Below are positions 1-6,670 of a stretch of 22,752 nucleotides of DNA, piece by piece (position 1 is the stretch's first letter; each line of letters begins with the position of its first letter). The notes under the pieces were generated by a model. That model did not search any database, had not been told where the DNA came from, and worked only from the letters and a program-made list of their open reading frames with translations. Source of the stretch: JBAZKK01 sp964456925 (GTDB lineage Bacteria > Omnitrophota > Gorgyraeia > Gygaellales > Profunditerraquicolaceae); assembly GCA_964456925.1 (NCBI GenBank), contig CAYWCX010000016.1, forward strand, positions 1-22,752. The letters run 5' to 3'. The position numbers and the translations under genes were made by a program.

Positions 1-465
1 CAATAACCCTCCTAAAGCCCCGCTTCCTACCCCGCCCCCGCCGCCTAACCCTGCCCTGCCGCCTGATGCCTCGGGTTCGAACTCGGTAACTGCAATGGTA
101 ACAGCTAAATCCGCAGTTTTAATCTTCTCCCGCTGCGGGCCGGCCACCTGCTGGTTAGTGGCAGAAACCACTGCTTCCTGTTCCGGCATTACCACGCTTA
201 AGGCCTGGCGTTCCACCACCGAAAAACGATTGCTGCTGGTAAGCGCGGTTATTAACATCCCGCGCAATCCCGAACCAATCTCGCTGGTGGCCTTGGCAGC
301 CTTAACTTCGAAATCCGCTATCGCCACCCGCGCCTTTGGCCCGGAATAAGGAGGCAGTGGTGCTATCCCGCTGCCGGGCGCGGCGCCGTAAGGGGTTTTG
401 CTGCGCCAAAGCGCACAACCGCTTAAGACAAGAAGCGACAATCCCACTAAAATTATTTTTTTCAC
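1..465 (-). CDS. CsgG/HfaB-family outer-membrane lipoprotein, partial (3' end outside window)
   Basis: The frame is open for 155 codons from a GTG at 465 to the window edge. It starts with a lipoprotein signal: two Lys, a hydrophobic stretch and the lipobox L-S-G-C with Cys17. The next part matches the CsgG family: an 'ARVAIADFEVK' strand, then 'GSGLRGMLITALTSSNRFSVVERQ', a charged middle, and 'DLAVTIAVTEFEPEASGG' followed by a Gly-rich tract. CsgG proteins are outer-membrane lipoproteins that form the curli secretion pore; distant relatives act in holdfast or other surface export, so the exact role here is unknown. No in-frame ATG or TTG lies just upstream. The nearest purine-rich SD (AGGAACAAGG, 481-490) is about 15 bases from the GTG, which is longer than usual. 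No curli subunit gene is visible. The family call is firm; the substrate is not. Confidence 0.8.
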   Translation of the reverse strand, partial: MKKIILVGLSLLVLSGCALWRSKTPYGAAPGSGIAPLPPYSGPKARVAIADFEVKAAKATSEIGSGLRGMLITALTSSNRFSVVERQALSVVMPEQEAVVSATNQQVAGPQREKIKTADLAVTIAVTEFEPEASGGRAGLGGGGGVGSGALGGLL

Positions 466-480
466 AGCGGCACCAAAAAA

Positions 481-537
481 CCTTGTTCCTTTTACAACAT
501 AAGGCAGGTCCCCGCCTGCCTTAAATATTAAACAAGG
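481..537 (-). promoter_or_regulatory. Nested inverted repeats in the csgG-like gene leader
   Basis: AAGGCAGG (501-508) and CCTGCCTT (515-522) form a perfect 8-bp stem with a 6-base loop. It is enclosed by CCTTGTT (481-487) and its complement AACAAGG (531-537). On the minus-strand transcript the inner AACAAGG lies in the purine-rich stretch that could serve as ribosome binding site. The outer pairing could therefore hide it. No T-tract follows the hairpin, so a classic intrinsic terminator is less likely than a leader structure. A regulatory role is inference. Confidence 0.4.
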
Positions 538-569
538 TACGCTATTTTAAAATATTACTGCACTATTTG

Positions 570-1004
570 TTACTGCTCGAGCTCGGGCGGCGTAATGCCT
601 TGCGATTGCGTTTCGCCGGGCTCGGGTTTCTCTACGCCGATATTAACCGCGACCTTCCTGCCCTCGTTATCAACGGCATAATCTATGCTTAGCGTATCCC
701 GGGGTTTAATCTCGTAAATAGACTTGACGTTCTCGTAGGTGGTCTTATCCGTCGCGTTTACCACTGTTTCATTTTCCATATCGGTATCGTAATCCAGGTA
801 TCTGATTACGAACTCACTTTTCTGAAAATCCAGGGAAACCACCTCGCCCCAGAGCCACTGTAAGCCCGAGCCTGCGCTAAATCCGGCTGTTTCTTCACCC
901 CCCTGCAGGGGTTCAGCCGTTTCTCCTTCGGCAAAACCCGAAACCGCGCCCGATAATAATAATGAAAGGGCTGCGATAAGGATAAAAACGCTTCTGAGTC
1001 TCAT
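570..1004 (-). CDS. Secreted hypothetical protein, 144 aa
   Basis: I do not recognise a family. Residues 1-26 form a typical signal peptide (Arg-rich start, long hydrophobic core, small residues before 'GFAEGE'), so the protein is probably exported. After a Gly/Glu-rich linker, residues about 48-125 alternate hydrophobic and polar residues like a small beta-barrel ('LWGEVVSLDFQKSEFVIRY', 'TYENVKSIYEIKPRDTLSIDY'). The tail is Pro/Glu/Gln-rich. The start is well supported by an AAGGGAG ribosome site 8 bases upstream of ATG 1004 and by a near-consensus promoter just beyond it. It precedes the CsgG-like gene by about 105 bases on the same strand, so the two may be co-transcribed and share a role at the envelope. 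That link is inference. Confidence 0.8.
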   Translation of the reverse strand: MRLRSVFILIAALSLLLSGAVSGFAEGETAEPLQGGEETAGFSAGSGLQWLWGEVVSLDFQKSEFVIRYLDYDTDMENETVVNATDKTTYENVKSIYEIKPRDTLSIDYAVDNEGRKVAVNIGVEKPEPGETQSQGITPPELEQ

Positions 1005-1017
1005 CTCTATACTCCCT

Positions 1018-1066
1018 TAGGTTAACTGCCGTAGGTTATTATTACACTTCTCAAAAAAAATGTCAA
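1018..1066 (-). promoter_or_regulatory. Sigma-70-type promoter plus direct repeat before the secreted protein gene
   Basis: Minus strand: a perfect -35 TTGACA (1061-1066), a 16-base T-rich spacer and -10 TAATAA (1039-1044). A 7-base direct repeat TAACCTA occurs twice just downstream of the -10 (1032-1038 and 1018-1024, 14 bases apart). This position could suit a repressor. The -35 sits 1 base past the stop of the upstream transporter gene, so the unit starts independently. Confidence 0.6.
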
Positions 1067-1067
1067 G

Positions 1068-2342
1068 TTATCTCCAGATTACCCAGACAGCAAGCGAACC
1101 GAGCACTACCGCAATAAAGGTAAACGGCAAGCCCATCTTTACAAACTCGCTGAACTTTACCTTATAGCCCTCTTTGCGCAAGATACCGACGGTTACCACA
1201 TTACAGGATGCGCCGATGGGAGTAATGTTACCCCCCAAACAGGTGCCGATTAAAAGGCCGAATAAAAAAGGATACATTGACATCCCCAAATTAGCCGCTA
1301 CTATCTTGGCTACCGGGATCATCGCAATAGTATAGGGTATGTTATCCACAAAAGCCGAAACCAAAACCGAAATCCATACGATGAGGGTAAAAGCTAAGAA
1401 GGCTTTGCCGCGGGCTAAGGATAATATGAGGGTAGCAATATCATTGATTACACCGTTATAGGTAAGGCTACTGACCAAAACAAAGATCGCAATCAGGAAA
1501 AAGAAGGTCTGCCAGTCCAGGTTTTTTACCAACGAGATACTTTCGCGGTGCCGCAGTTCGTGCCAGACGAGACCTATCGCTGACCATGACAAACAGATAA
1601 ACGCTACGCTGTAAAGGGGCTTGTTCCGGATAAAAGAAGAAGCCACTAGTGTCAGCACCATCAAGGACATCAGGATGGCGGGAACCCAGGTCTTTGGCCT
1701 GACTACCTCGAGCTGATGCGGCTTATTACGGTATTTGCGGAAGATAAACCATAAAAAGAGAAACGTTCCCAATGCGCCTGCCTCCACGGCGAAGAATATG
1801 CCGGGCCGCGATTTCATCCAGAAGAAATCGTTGAAATTCATCCCGGACTGCATCGCCAGGATAATGCTGGGGGAATCGCCGATCATCGTGGCTGTCCCCT
1901 GGAGGTTAGCAGAAAGAGCTACGCCGATCAATAAAGGCACCGGATTGGCATTAATGCGGCGGGCAATCTCAAGGGCAATCGGTGCCACAATCAAAACCGT
2001 GGCTACATTCTCGGTAAAACTGGAGATAAAACCGGAAAGCCCGCACACTAATAATAAAGCCATGCACACGCTCTTAGACCTCGCCACCATAAGGGAAGCC
2101 AGATACGCCGGCACCCCGGAATAGATAAAAAGACCGGAGAGTATCATCGTGCCTAAAAATACCCCCAGCACATTAATATTTATCGCGGCAAGCGCCTGGC
2201 CGAAATTTACCGCGCCGGCGGCAAAAAGGGCAAAGACGCCCAGGTAGACGGATAAAAGCGCCGCCTTGCTCTTCTGGCGGTTCATAAAATAGGCGATTGC
2301 CAGATACGTCGCTAAAAATATGCTTAAGGATATCTCTTTCAT
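1068..2342 (-). CDS. ArsB/NhaD-type (IT superfamily, SLC13-like) membrane transporter, second tandem copy, 424 aa
   Basis: This is a polytopic inner-membrane protein with about 11-12 hydrophobic segments. It carries the paired re-entrant motifs of the ArsB/NhaD/SLC13 group: 'SFTENVATVL' near residue 108 and 'NLQGTATMIGDSPSI' near 146-160 in the first half, and 'VDNIPYTIAMIPVAK' and 'LGGNITPIGASCNVVTVGI' in the second. Families of this type move anions (arsenite, dicarboxylate, sulfate) or exchange Na+/H+; the substrate cannot be read from sequence. I place the start at ATG 2342, where ATGA overlaps the stop of the upstream paralogue and MKEISLSIF begins a natural first membrane helix. A longer reading frame to 2654 exists but its 104 extra residues are soluble, Arg-rich and lie in another frame of the upstream gene. 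Confidence 0.85.
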   Translation of the reverse strand: MKEISLSIFLATYLAIAYFMNRQKSKAALLSVYLGVFALFAAGAVNFGQALAAININVLGVFLGTMILSGLFIYSGVPAYLASLMVARSKSVCMALLLVCGLSGFISSFTENVATVLIVAPIALEIARRINANPVPLLIGVALSANLQGTATMIGDSPSIILAMQSGMNFNDFFWMKSRPGIFFAVEAGALGTFLFLWFIFRKYRNKPHQLEVVRPKTWVPAILMSLMVLTLVASSFIRNKPLYSVAFICLSWSAIGLVWHELRHRESISLVKNLDWQTFFFLIAIFVLVSSLTYNGVINDIATLILSLARGKAFLAFTLIVWISVLVSAFVDNIPYTIAMIPVAKIVAANLGMSMYPFLFGLLIGTCLGGNITPIGASCNVVTVGILRKEGYKVKFSEFVKMGLPFTFIAVVLGSLAVWVIWR

Positions 2343-3721
2343 CGGTAAAAAGGCAGGAACGATAAAGCCACCCAGACAATCACGGTAGTGATTAAGCCTA
2401 CGGTTAACCCTACCCAGAACCAGCGGAAGAAGGTTACGTGGATGTTTCTTTCTTTTTCTAAGATACCGATCGCCACAATATTGGCGGTAGAGCCGACCAG
2501 GGTAATATTGCCGCCAAGACAGCCTCCGAACAACAATGCCCACCACAGCGGCTGCAGGTTCAAGCCCAAACCCTGAAAACTCTGGATCATCGGAATAAAT
2601 GCCGCTACCAGCACCACGTTGTCCAGGACGCTGGAGCCGATGGTAGAAACCCACAGGACAATCGCGGTAAGAATCGGCACGCTGTTTCCTGCCAGGCCCG
2701 CGAGGTTACGGGCCAGGACATCGGTGGCGCCGGTGTACTTGAGGGTCCCGGCCTGGGCAAAGAGCAGCATAAAAAACAAAAGCGTCCACCATTCTACGTC
2801 TTTTTCAATATACCCGCGCGCCTTTTTCCATTTCCAGGCCATCACCAGGCCGCTGGAGATTAAAGGCAGGGTAAGTAATACCGTATTGGGCTCAAGGCCC
2901 CATAATACTTCCAGGCGGTGATGCAGGGAAATAGACAAAAGCGTAGCGCCGAAAATCGCCAAGGCAGTCTTAAGCTCCTTTTCCGGCGGCACCGAGATGA
3001 GCCGGATGAGGATTTCGTTAGCGCCAAGCTGCTTCATTTTATGGTCCAACTCCGCTAACTGCCGGCGATACCAGAACTTTAAAAGTATAATAGATGCAAA
3101 AAGACACGCCAGCATCACCGGAAAGGCCTTCACCATAAAATCCTCGAAGGTAAGGCCCGACTTGGAAGCAATCAGAATCCCGATAGGATTCCCTAAGGTT
3201 GTCCCGCTGGAGCCGACGTTGGTAGCCAGCACCGCAGCGATAAGAAAAGGGGTAGGGTTAACTTCAAAATAATCGCAGATCTCAAAGACTGCCGCCACGA
3301 TAAAAATAATTGCCGTGACTTCATCCACGGCACAGGATAATAAAGCGGAAATAATACAGATTAAAACAAAAAACTTATTGGCGTTAAGGTTCTTGATGCG
3401 CAGGATAAGGCTGACGATCCAGGCAAAGAAACCGCTATCCTTTAGTAACCCTACTAAAACCATCATCCCCACCAGAAAAAGGATGACCTCCAAGGAGGAA
3501 AATTTGATTAAATGATCCAAGTCGATGGTGCGGGTCAGCAATAGCGCAGAGGTACCTAAAAAGGCGAAGGTGAGCCGGAAACTCCAGAAAAAAAGCGTGC
3601 CGAGTACCGATACCGAAAAGATAGAGACGGCAGTGGCCTGATGCAGACTTAAGCCGATATTCCTGGTTAAAAAACCTAAACCTAAAGAAATGGCAATTAA
3701 AAGAATAAGTTTTTTAAGCAT
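2339..3721 (-). CDS. ArsB/NhaD-type (IT superfamily, SLC13-like) membrane transporter, first tandem copy, 460 aa
   Basis: This polytopic membrane protein is paralogous to the gene directly downstream. Motifs seen are 'CAVDEVTAIIFIVAAVFEI' (residues 130-148), 'NVGSSGTTLGNPIGILIA' (168-185), and in the second half 'SSVLDNVVLVAAFIPM' and 'LGGNITLVGSTANIVAIGI'. These inverted-repeat hairpin motifs form the substrate site in the ion transporter superfamily. The substrate is unknown. It follows the two-CBS gene by 20 bases and overlaps the second transporter by 4 bases (ATGA), which indicates translational coupling. The pair could form a heterodimer or serve two related ions; both ideas are inference. 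The CBS protein upstream might sense nucleotides and gate or regulate the pair. Confidence 0.85.
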   Translation of the reverse strand: MLKKLILLIAISLGLGFLTRNIGLSLHQATAVSIFSVSVLGTLFFWSFRLTFAFLGTSALLLTRTIDLDHLIKFSSLEVILFLVGMMVLVGLLKDSGFFAWIVSLILRIKNLNANKFFVLICIISALLSCAVDEVTAIIFIVAAVFEICDYFEVNPTPFLIAAVLATNVGSSGTTLGNPIGILIASKSGLTFEDFMVKAFPVMLACLFASIILLKFWYRRQLAELDHKMKQLGANEILIRLISVPPEKELKTALAIFGATLLSISLHHRLEVLWGLEPNTVLLTLPLISSGLVMAWKWKKARGYIEKDVEWWTLLFFMLLFAQAGTLKYTGATDVLARNLAGLAGNSVPILTAIVLWVSTIGSSVLDNVVLVAAFIPMIQSFQGLGLNLQPLWWALLFGGCLGGNITLVGSTANIVAIGILEKERNIHVTFFRWFWVGLTVGLITTVIVWVALSFLPFYR

Positions 3722-3741
3722 GCCTGCCTCTATTATATGGA

Positions 3742-4194
3742 CTAAGCCCCACGTCCCTCTCTGATAAGCCCTTTCAAAATATCGCAGCGTGACACAATGC
3801 CTACTACCTTACCCGCCTTATCCACTACCGGAATACGGCGGACCTTCTGGGTGAGCATCATTTTAGCCACCTCGCAAAGGGTAACATCTTCACCTACGGT
3901 AACCACCTCGCGGCGCATCAACTGCGAGACTTTAACGCCCTCCAATTGGGCAAATTTACGCTTGATCGCCTTGGGGTTTTCCTCATATACGAACCGGCCC
4001 ACCTTTTCGATGTAACTCGGCAGGATATATACCAGGACGTCCTTCTCCGTAAACATCCCCACCAGCTTGCCGTTGCCGTTTATTACCGGCAGGCCGCTGA
4101 TTTCTTTTTCCTGCAACAACTCTACCGCGTCTTTAGCGCTTGCGTCAGGGGAAAGATACGCCACATCACGGGTCATTACCTCTTTTGTCTTCAT
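3742..4194 (-). CDS. Tandem CBS-domain protein, 150 aa
   Basis: The whole protein consists of two CBS domains (a Bateman module). Domain 1 is about residues 5-60 ('KEVMTRDVAYLSPDASAKDAVELL', 'ISGLPVINGNGKLVGMFTEKDVL'). Domain 2 is about 92-147 ('LMRREVVTVGEDVTLCEVAKMML', 'VRRIPVVDKAGKVVGIVSRCDIL'). They are joined by a charged helical linker of about 30 residues. Such modules bind AMP, ATP or related ligands and regulate a partner protein; no catalytic domain is attached here. The start is set by a strong AAGGAGGAG site 5 bases before ATG 4194. It lies between bioY (24 bases) and the first transporter (20 bases), so regulation of the transporters is a reasonable guess. Confidence 0.9.
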   Translation of the reverse strand: MKTKEVMTRDVAYLSPDASAKDAVELLQEKEISGLPVINGNGKLVGMFTEKDVLVYILPSYIEKVGRFVYEENPKAIKRKFAQLEGVKVSQLMRREVVTVGEDVTLCEVAKMMLTQKVRRIPVVDKAGKVVGIVSRCDILKGLIREGRGA

Positions 4195-4218
4195 GCGCTC
4201 CTCCTTTTGAAGGGGCCT

Positions 4219-4788
4219 TTAGAATATCTGCTTCAGGCGGGGTTTAAGCCGTAAATAAAGGACGACGGCCAAGGACGCTTTGATAATATCCCCGGGCAAG
4301 AACGGCAAAAAACCCAGCAAAAATGCCCGGTGGAAATTGCTGCCTAAAATAAATTTAAGCCAGAGCGTGCCGCAGGATAGAAGAATCAAGTCTCCCAGCA
4401 TCAATAGCCCAAAAACCGCCAAGATGCTGTTTTTAGCGCGGGCGATGAACCTGCCGATGAAGAGGGCGGCCAAAAGAAAACCGATAAGATAACCGCCGGT
4501 AGGGCCGGCCAAATAAAATAACCCGCTGGCAGTGCCGGAAAACACCGAGATTCCCGCTATCCCGACAAAGAGGTAACTTAACTGGGACAGGAAACCCAGG
4601 CCGCTTCCGAGGAATGCGCCTGAAAGAAGGACAAAAAAGGTCTGCAGGGTAAAGGGCACCGGAGTAAACGGCAACGGTATGCGCACAAGGGCAGCCAGGG
4701 CAGTCAGGATAACAAACGCCGCCACCCCGATAATCCGGCAGGCGGCCTTATTGGTAACAATCTCTTTATTGAAGATGGCTGCCAGCAT
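4219..4788 (-). CDS. bioY: BioY-type biotin transporter (ECF S-component), 189 aa
   Basis: This is a small integral membrane protein with about six hydrophobic segments. It has the BioY signatures 'LVRIPLPFTPVPFTLQTFFVLLSGAFLG' (about residues 40-66) and 'LAGPTGGYLIGFLLAALFIGRF' (about 92-113). BioY binds biotin with high affinity and works with the energy-coupling proteins EcfA/EcfT, or alone in some bacteria. No EcfA/T genes lie nearby. ATG 4788 has an AAGGAGA ribosome site and a promoter (TATAAT at 4816-4821) upstream. It heads the run bioY, CBS protein, two transporters. No biotin genes or BirA site were recognised here, so biotin import rather than synthesis is suggested locally only. 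Confidence 0.9.
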   Translation of the reverse strand: MLAAIFNKEIVTNKAACRIIGVAAFVILTALAALVRIPLPFTPVPFTLQTFFVLLSGAFLGSGLGFLSQLSYLFVGIAGISVFSGTASGLFYLAGPTGGYLIGFLLAALFIGRFIARAKNSILAVFGLLMLGDLILLSCGTLWLKFILGSNFHRAFLLGFLPFLPGDIIKASLAVVLYLRLKPRLKQIF

Positions 4789-4815
4789 TTTTATCTCCTT
4801 TTGATATTCTTAATT

Positions 4816-4843
4816 ATTATACCCGAAAATAAAAAATAGTAAA
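4816..4843 (-). promoter_or_regulatory. Promoter for the bioY-CBS-transporter unit
   Basis: Minus strand: -10 TATAAT (4816-4821) and -35 TTTACT (4838-4843; 4 of 6 consensus) with a 16-base spacer. It lies about 28 bases before ATG 4788, between that gene and the terminator of the preceding small gene. Confidence 0.6.
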
Positions 4844-4849
4844 GCGCCT

Positions 4850-4897
4850 GAAGAAAAGGGCTGGTAATCTTCTGCGCTACGGAATACCAGCCCCTTA
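4850..4897 (-). terminator. Intrinsic terminator after the 70-aa membrane protein
   Basis: GGGCTGGTA (4858-4866) and TACCAGCCC (4885-4893) form a perfect 9-bp stem. It extends by three pairs (one G-T) to about 12 bp, with an 18-base loop. On the minus strand the stem is followed by TTTTCTTC. It starts about 25 bases after the stop of the small gene at 4923, as expected for a real terminator. Confidence 0.75.
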
Positions 4898-4922
4898 TTG
4901 TACAACGCCCTAACTCCTGCGA

Positions 4923-5135
4923 TTATTCCTTGGCTATGGCGAGGGTAATAACGCTTGCTAAGAGCAGGAACAATCCGATGCAACCCTTAATTACTGTTTT
5001 AAGCTCTGCCCGCCAGCCAACGATTGCGGCAATACCTAAAACCAGAAATACCAGGCCTAAGACTACCTTGAAGATAGTCCAGAATAACTTTTTTACATCG
5101 AGCTTCTTCTCTTCCTGTTTGACTTCTTCTGCCAT
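4923..5135 (-). CDS. Small two-helix membrane protein, 70 aa, unknown function
   Basis: No family is recognised. The N-terminus is highly charged and cytosolic in style (MAEEVKQEEKKLDVKK). Two hydrophobic helices follow, about residues 19-42 and 51-67, joined by a short basic loop. The gene looks real: it has a strong GAGGAGGTG ribosome site 8 bases before ATG 5135, an extended -10 promoter upstream and a good terminator downstream. It therefore seems to be transcribed alone. It lies between bioY and the acyltransferase gene, and neither suggests a role. Confidence 0.75.
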   Translation of the reverse strand: MAEEVKQEEKKLDVKKLFWTIFKVVLGLVFLVLGIAAIVGWRAELKTVIKGCIGLFLLLASVITLAIAKE

Positions 5136-5180
5136 GTCTTACACCTCCTCTTATTTTACCCTGATTCTTAACTGTCAGGT

Positions 5181-5189
5181 ATTATATCA
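5181..5189 (-). promoter_or_regulatory. Extended -10 promoter for the 70-aa membrane protein
   Basis: Minus strand TGATATAAT: a perfect TATAAT (5181-5186) with the upstream TGn extension (5188-5189). No convincing -35 is seen at 16-18 bases, which fits an extended -10 promoter. It lies 46 bases before ATG 5135. Confidence 0.5.
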
Positions 5190-5209
5190 TAAAAGCGGCT
5201 GCGCGCTGA

Positions 5210-6130
5210 TTATTTTTTTACACCCGGCCGGCTCTTCCACCTGCGGTGAATCCATCCCCACTCTGCGGGGTATTTGCGGATATACCTCTCAATGATGTCG
5301 GTGAGCCGCTGGATATTCAAGGCAATACTTTCCTGGGAGGTCCTACTTTCCTGCAATTCCATCTCCGGCTCAAAGATAATCTTATGGGTATTATCGGGCT
5401 GGCGCACGATGAAACAGGGCAAGAGCGCTGCTTTGGTGCGCCGGGCAAAGATTACCGGGCCGGTAGCGGTAGCGGCCTTGGTGCCGAAAAAATCCACGAA
5501 TACGCCGGCGGTGCCGAAATTCTGGTCCAACGGTATAAATACCAGCTCGTTGTTGCGCAATGCCCTGATGGTCTCCTCAACGCAAACCTGGCGCGGCTGG
5601 CTGTAGATGGTCTTGACCCCGTAGCGCTGGCGCTTCTTCAGAAAGTAACTCTCGGCGAGCTTGTCGCGCATCGGCCGCATAATCCCTCCTGCGGTATAGC
5701 CCTCGAGGCTAAGCCTGGCCAACAATAGCGGGAAATTTCCAAAGTGTGCGCTGACCAATATTACCCCCCTGCCATTTGCCAGCGCCGCATCAAGGTGTTC
5801 TTTACCCACGAACCTGGCTTGAGTCTTCATCAGGTGCGGCTTATCCATCAGGAACATAAGCTCTACCCCGGACTTGGCCATCAGGGTAAAGCATTCCCGG
5901 GCAATACCTTCTATTTCATTCTGGCTCTTTTCGTCTCCGAAGGCGATCCGCAGGCTATCCAAGGCAATCCGACGATGCTTGCCGGCAACCAGGTACGCTA
6001 AATCAGCCATCCCTTTGGCAAAGCCGTATATGCATCTGGCCGGTAATACCGAAATTACCAAAGAACAGAGGTTTAATCCTATCCAGCCCGCGAAGCGGGA
6101 AAAACTTTTGCGTATTTTTTTCGAATCCAT
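5210..6130 (-). CDS. Lysophospholipid/lipid A acyltransferase family protein (LpxL/HtrB-like), 306 aa
   Basis: It matches the LpxL/HtrB family in length and order of blocks. There is an N-terminal membrane anchor (about 15-35), 'GRGVILVSAHFGNFPLLLARL' (120-140), 'IMRPMRDKLAESYFLKKRQRYG', 'ELVFIPLDQNFGTAGVFVDFFG' and a C-terminal 'YPAEWGWIHRRWK'. These enzymes add a secondary acyl chain to lipid A or related lipids at the inner membrane. The catalytic motif is normally H-x4-D/E. Here it reads H129-F-G-N-F-P134, so the acidic residue is replaced by proline. The protein may be a divergent subfamily using another acid, or altered in activity. ATG 6130 has no Shine-Dalgarno; the promoter just upstream would give a leader of only about 12 bases. 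Confidence 0.8.
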   Translation of the reverse strand: MDSKKIRKSFSRFAGWIGLNLCSLVISVLPARCIYGFAKGMADLAYLVAGKHRRIALDSLRIAFGDEKSQNEIEGIARECFTLMAKSGVELMFLMDKPHLMKTQARFVGKEHLDAALANGRGVILVSAHFGNFPLLLARLSLEGYTAGGIMRPMRDKLAESYFLKKRQRYGVKTIYSQPRQVCVEETIRALRNNELVFIPLDQNFGTAGVFVDFFGTKAATATGPVIFARRTKAALLPCFIVRQPDNTHKIIFEPEMELQESRTSQESIALNIQRLTDIIERYIRKYPAEWGWIHRRWKSRPGVKK

Positions 6131-6148
6131 GCTTTAAGGAATAAGGGG

Positions 6149-6176
6149 ATTATAACAAAAAAAGCGGAAATTTCAA
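6149..6176 (-). promoter_or_regulatory. Promoter for the acyltransferase gene
   Basis: Minus strand: -35 TTGAAA (6171-6176), a 16-base spacer and -10 TATAAT (6149-6154), close to consensus. The predicted transcription start is near 6142, giving a leader of about 12 bases without a Shine-Dalgarno before ATG 6130. Confidence 0.65.
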
Positions 6177-6183
6177 GTGAAAA

Positions 6184-6669
6184 TCAGAGTTTGTAGCCGG
6201 CCTTGCGTAAAAAATCCCGGCGCCAGGCGATGTCTTTGGCATCCTCTACTCCTTTGGGGCTTGCGCCGTCAATAACCCCGAGTATCCCCCGGCCTGCCTC
6301 CCCTTCAATTATCACCACTTCAACCGGATTAGCCGAAGCGCAATAGATAGAGCAAACCTCGGGTATGTTTTTGATGGCATTCAGGACATTAATGGGATAG
6401 GCGTCCTTAAGCAGGATGATGAAACTATGCCCTGCTGCGATTGCCAGGGCGTTCTCCTCCGCAAGTTTTTTAAGCCCGGGGTCGCTGCCCTCTGACCTTA
6501 CCTTGCAGGCGCCGGAGGACTCCGCAAAGGCCAGCCCGAATTTAATCCCCGCCACATTATTCACCAGGGCCTCGTAGATATCCTCTACCGTCTTGATAAA
6601 GTGACTTTGCCCTAAAATGACGTTGACGTCCTGCGGCTTATCCACCTTAATCAGCTTCAGTTCTGCCAT
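6184..6669 (-). CDS. Adenosine-specific kinase family protein (DUF355/COG1839), 161 aa
   Basis: The protein matches the small adenosine-specific kinase family known from archaea and some bacteria over its full length of about 160 residues. Recognisable blocks are 'NVILGQSHFIKTVEDIYEAL' (16-35), 'IKFGLAFAESSGACKVRSEG' (42-61), 'ALAIAAGHSFIILLKDAYPINVLNAIK' and 'CASANPVEVVIIEGEAGRGILGVIDG'. The archaeal member reportedly binds adenosine or AMP, but the physiological role of bacterial members is uncertain. It starts at ATG 6669, one base after the stop of the PIG-L gene. Its ribosome site AAGGAGGAGA overlaps the last Arg codons of that gene, so the two genes are translated from one message. Why a deacetylase is paired with a nucleoside-binding protein is not clear. 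Confidence 0.85.
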   Translation of the reverse strand: MAELKLIKVDKPQDVNVILGQSHFIKTVEDIYEALVNNVAGIKFGLAFAESSGACKVRSEGSDPGLKKLAEENALAIAAGHSFIILLKDAYPINVLNAIKNIPEVCSIYCASANPVEVVIIEGEAGRGILGVIDGASPKGVEDAKDIAWRRDFLRKAGYKL

Positions 6670-6670
6670 C

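Noticed and set aside
95..524. Two short plus-strand frames at the left edge
   Set aside because: They lie opposite the CsgG-like lipoprotein gene, which has a lipobox and family motifs.
2343..2654. Extension of the second transporter by 104 residues to 2654
   Set aside because: The extra residues are Arg-rich and soluble, lie within the coding region of the first transporter in another frame, and a coupled ATGA start with a membrane helix follows.
5246..5728. Plus-strand frame of 160 codons opposite the acyltransferase gene
   Set aside because: Antisense to recognisable LpxL-family blocks; no start signal.
6155..6183. Terminator after the adenosine kinase gene
   Set aside because: Only a weak short stem can be drawn; the T-rich run there is the spacer of the next promoter.
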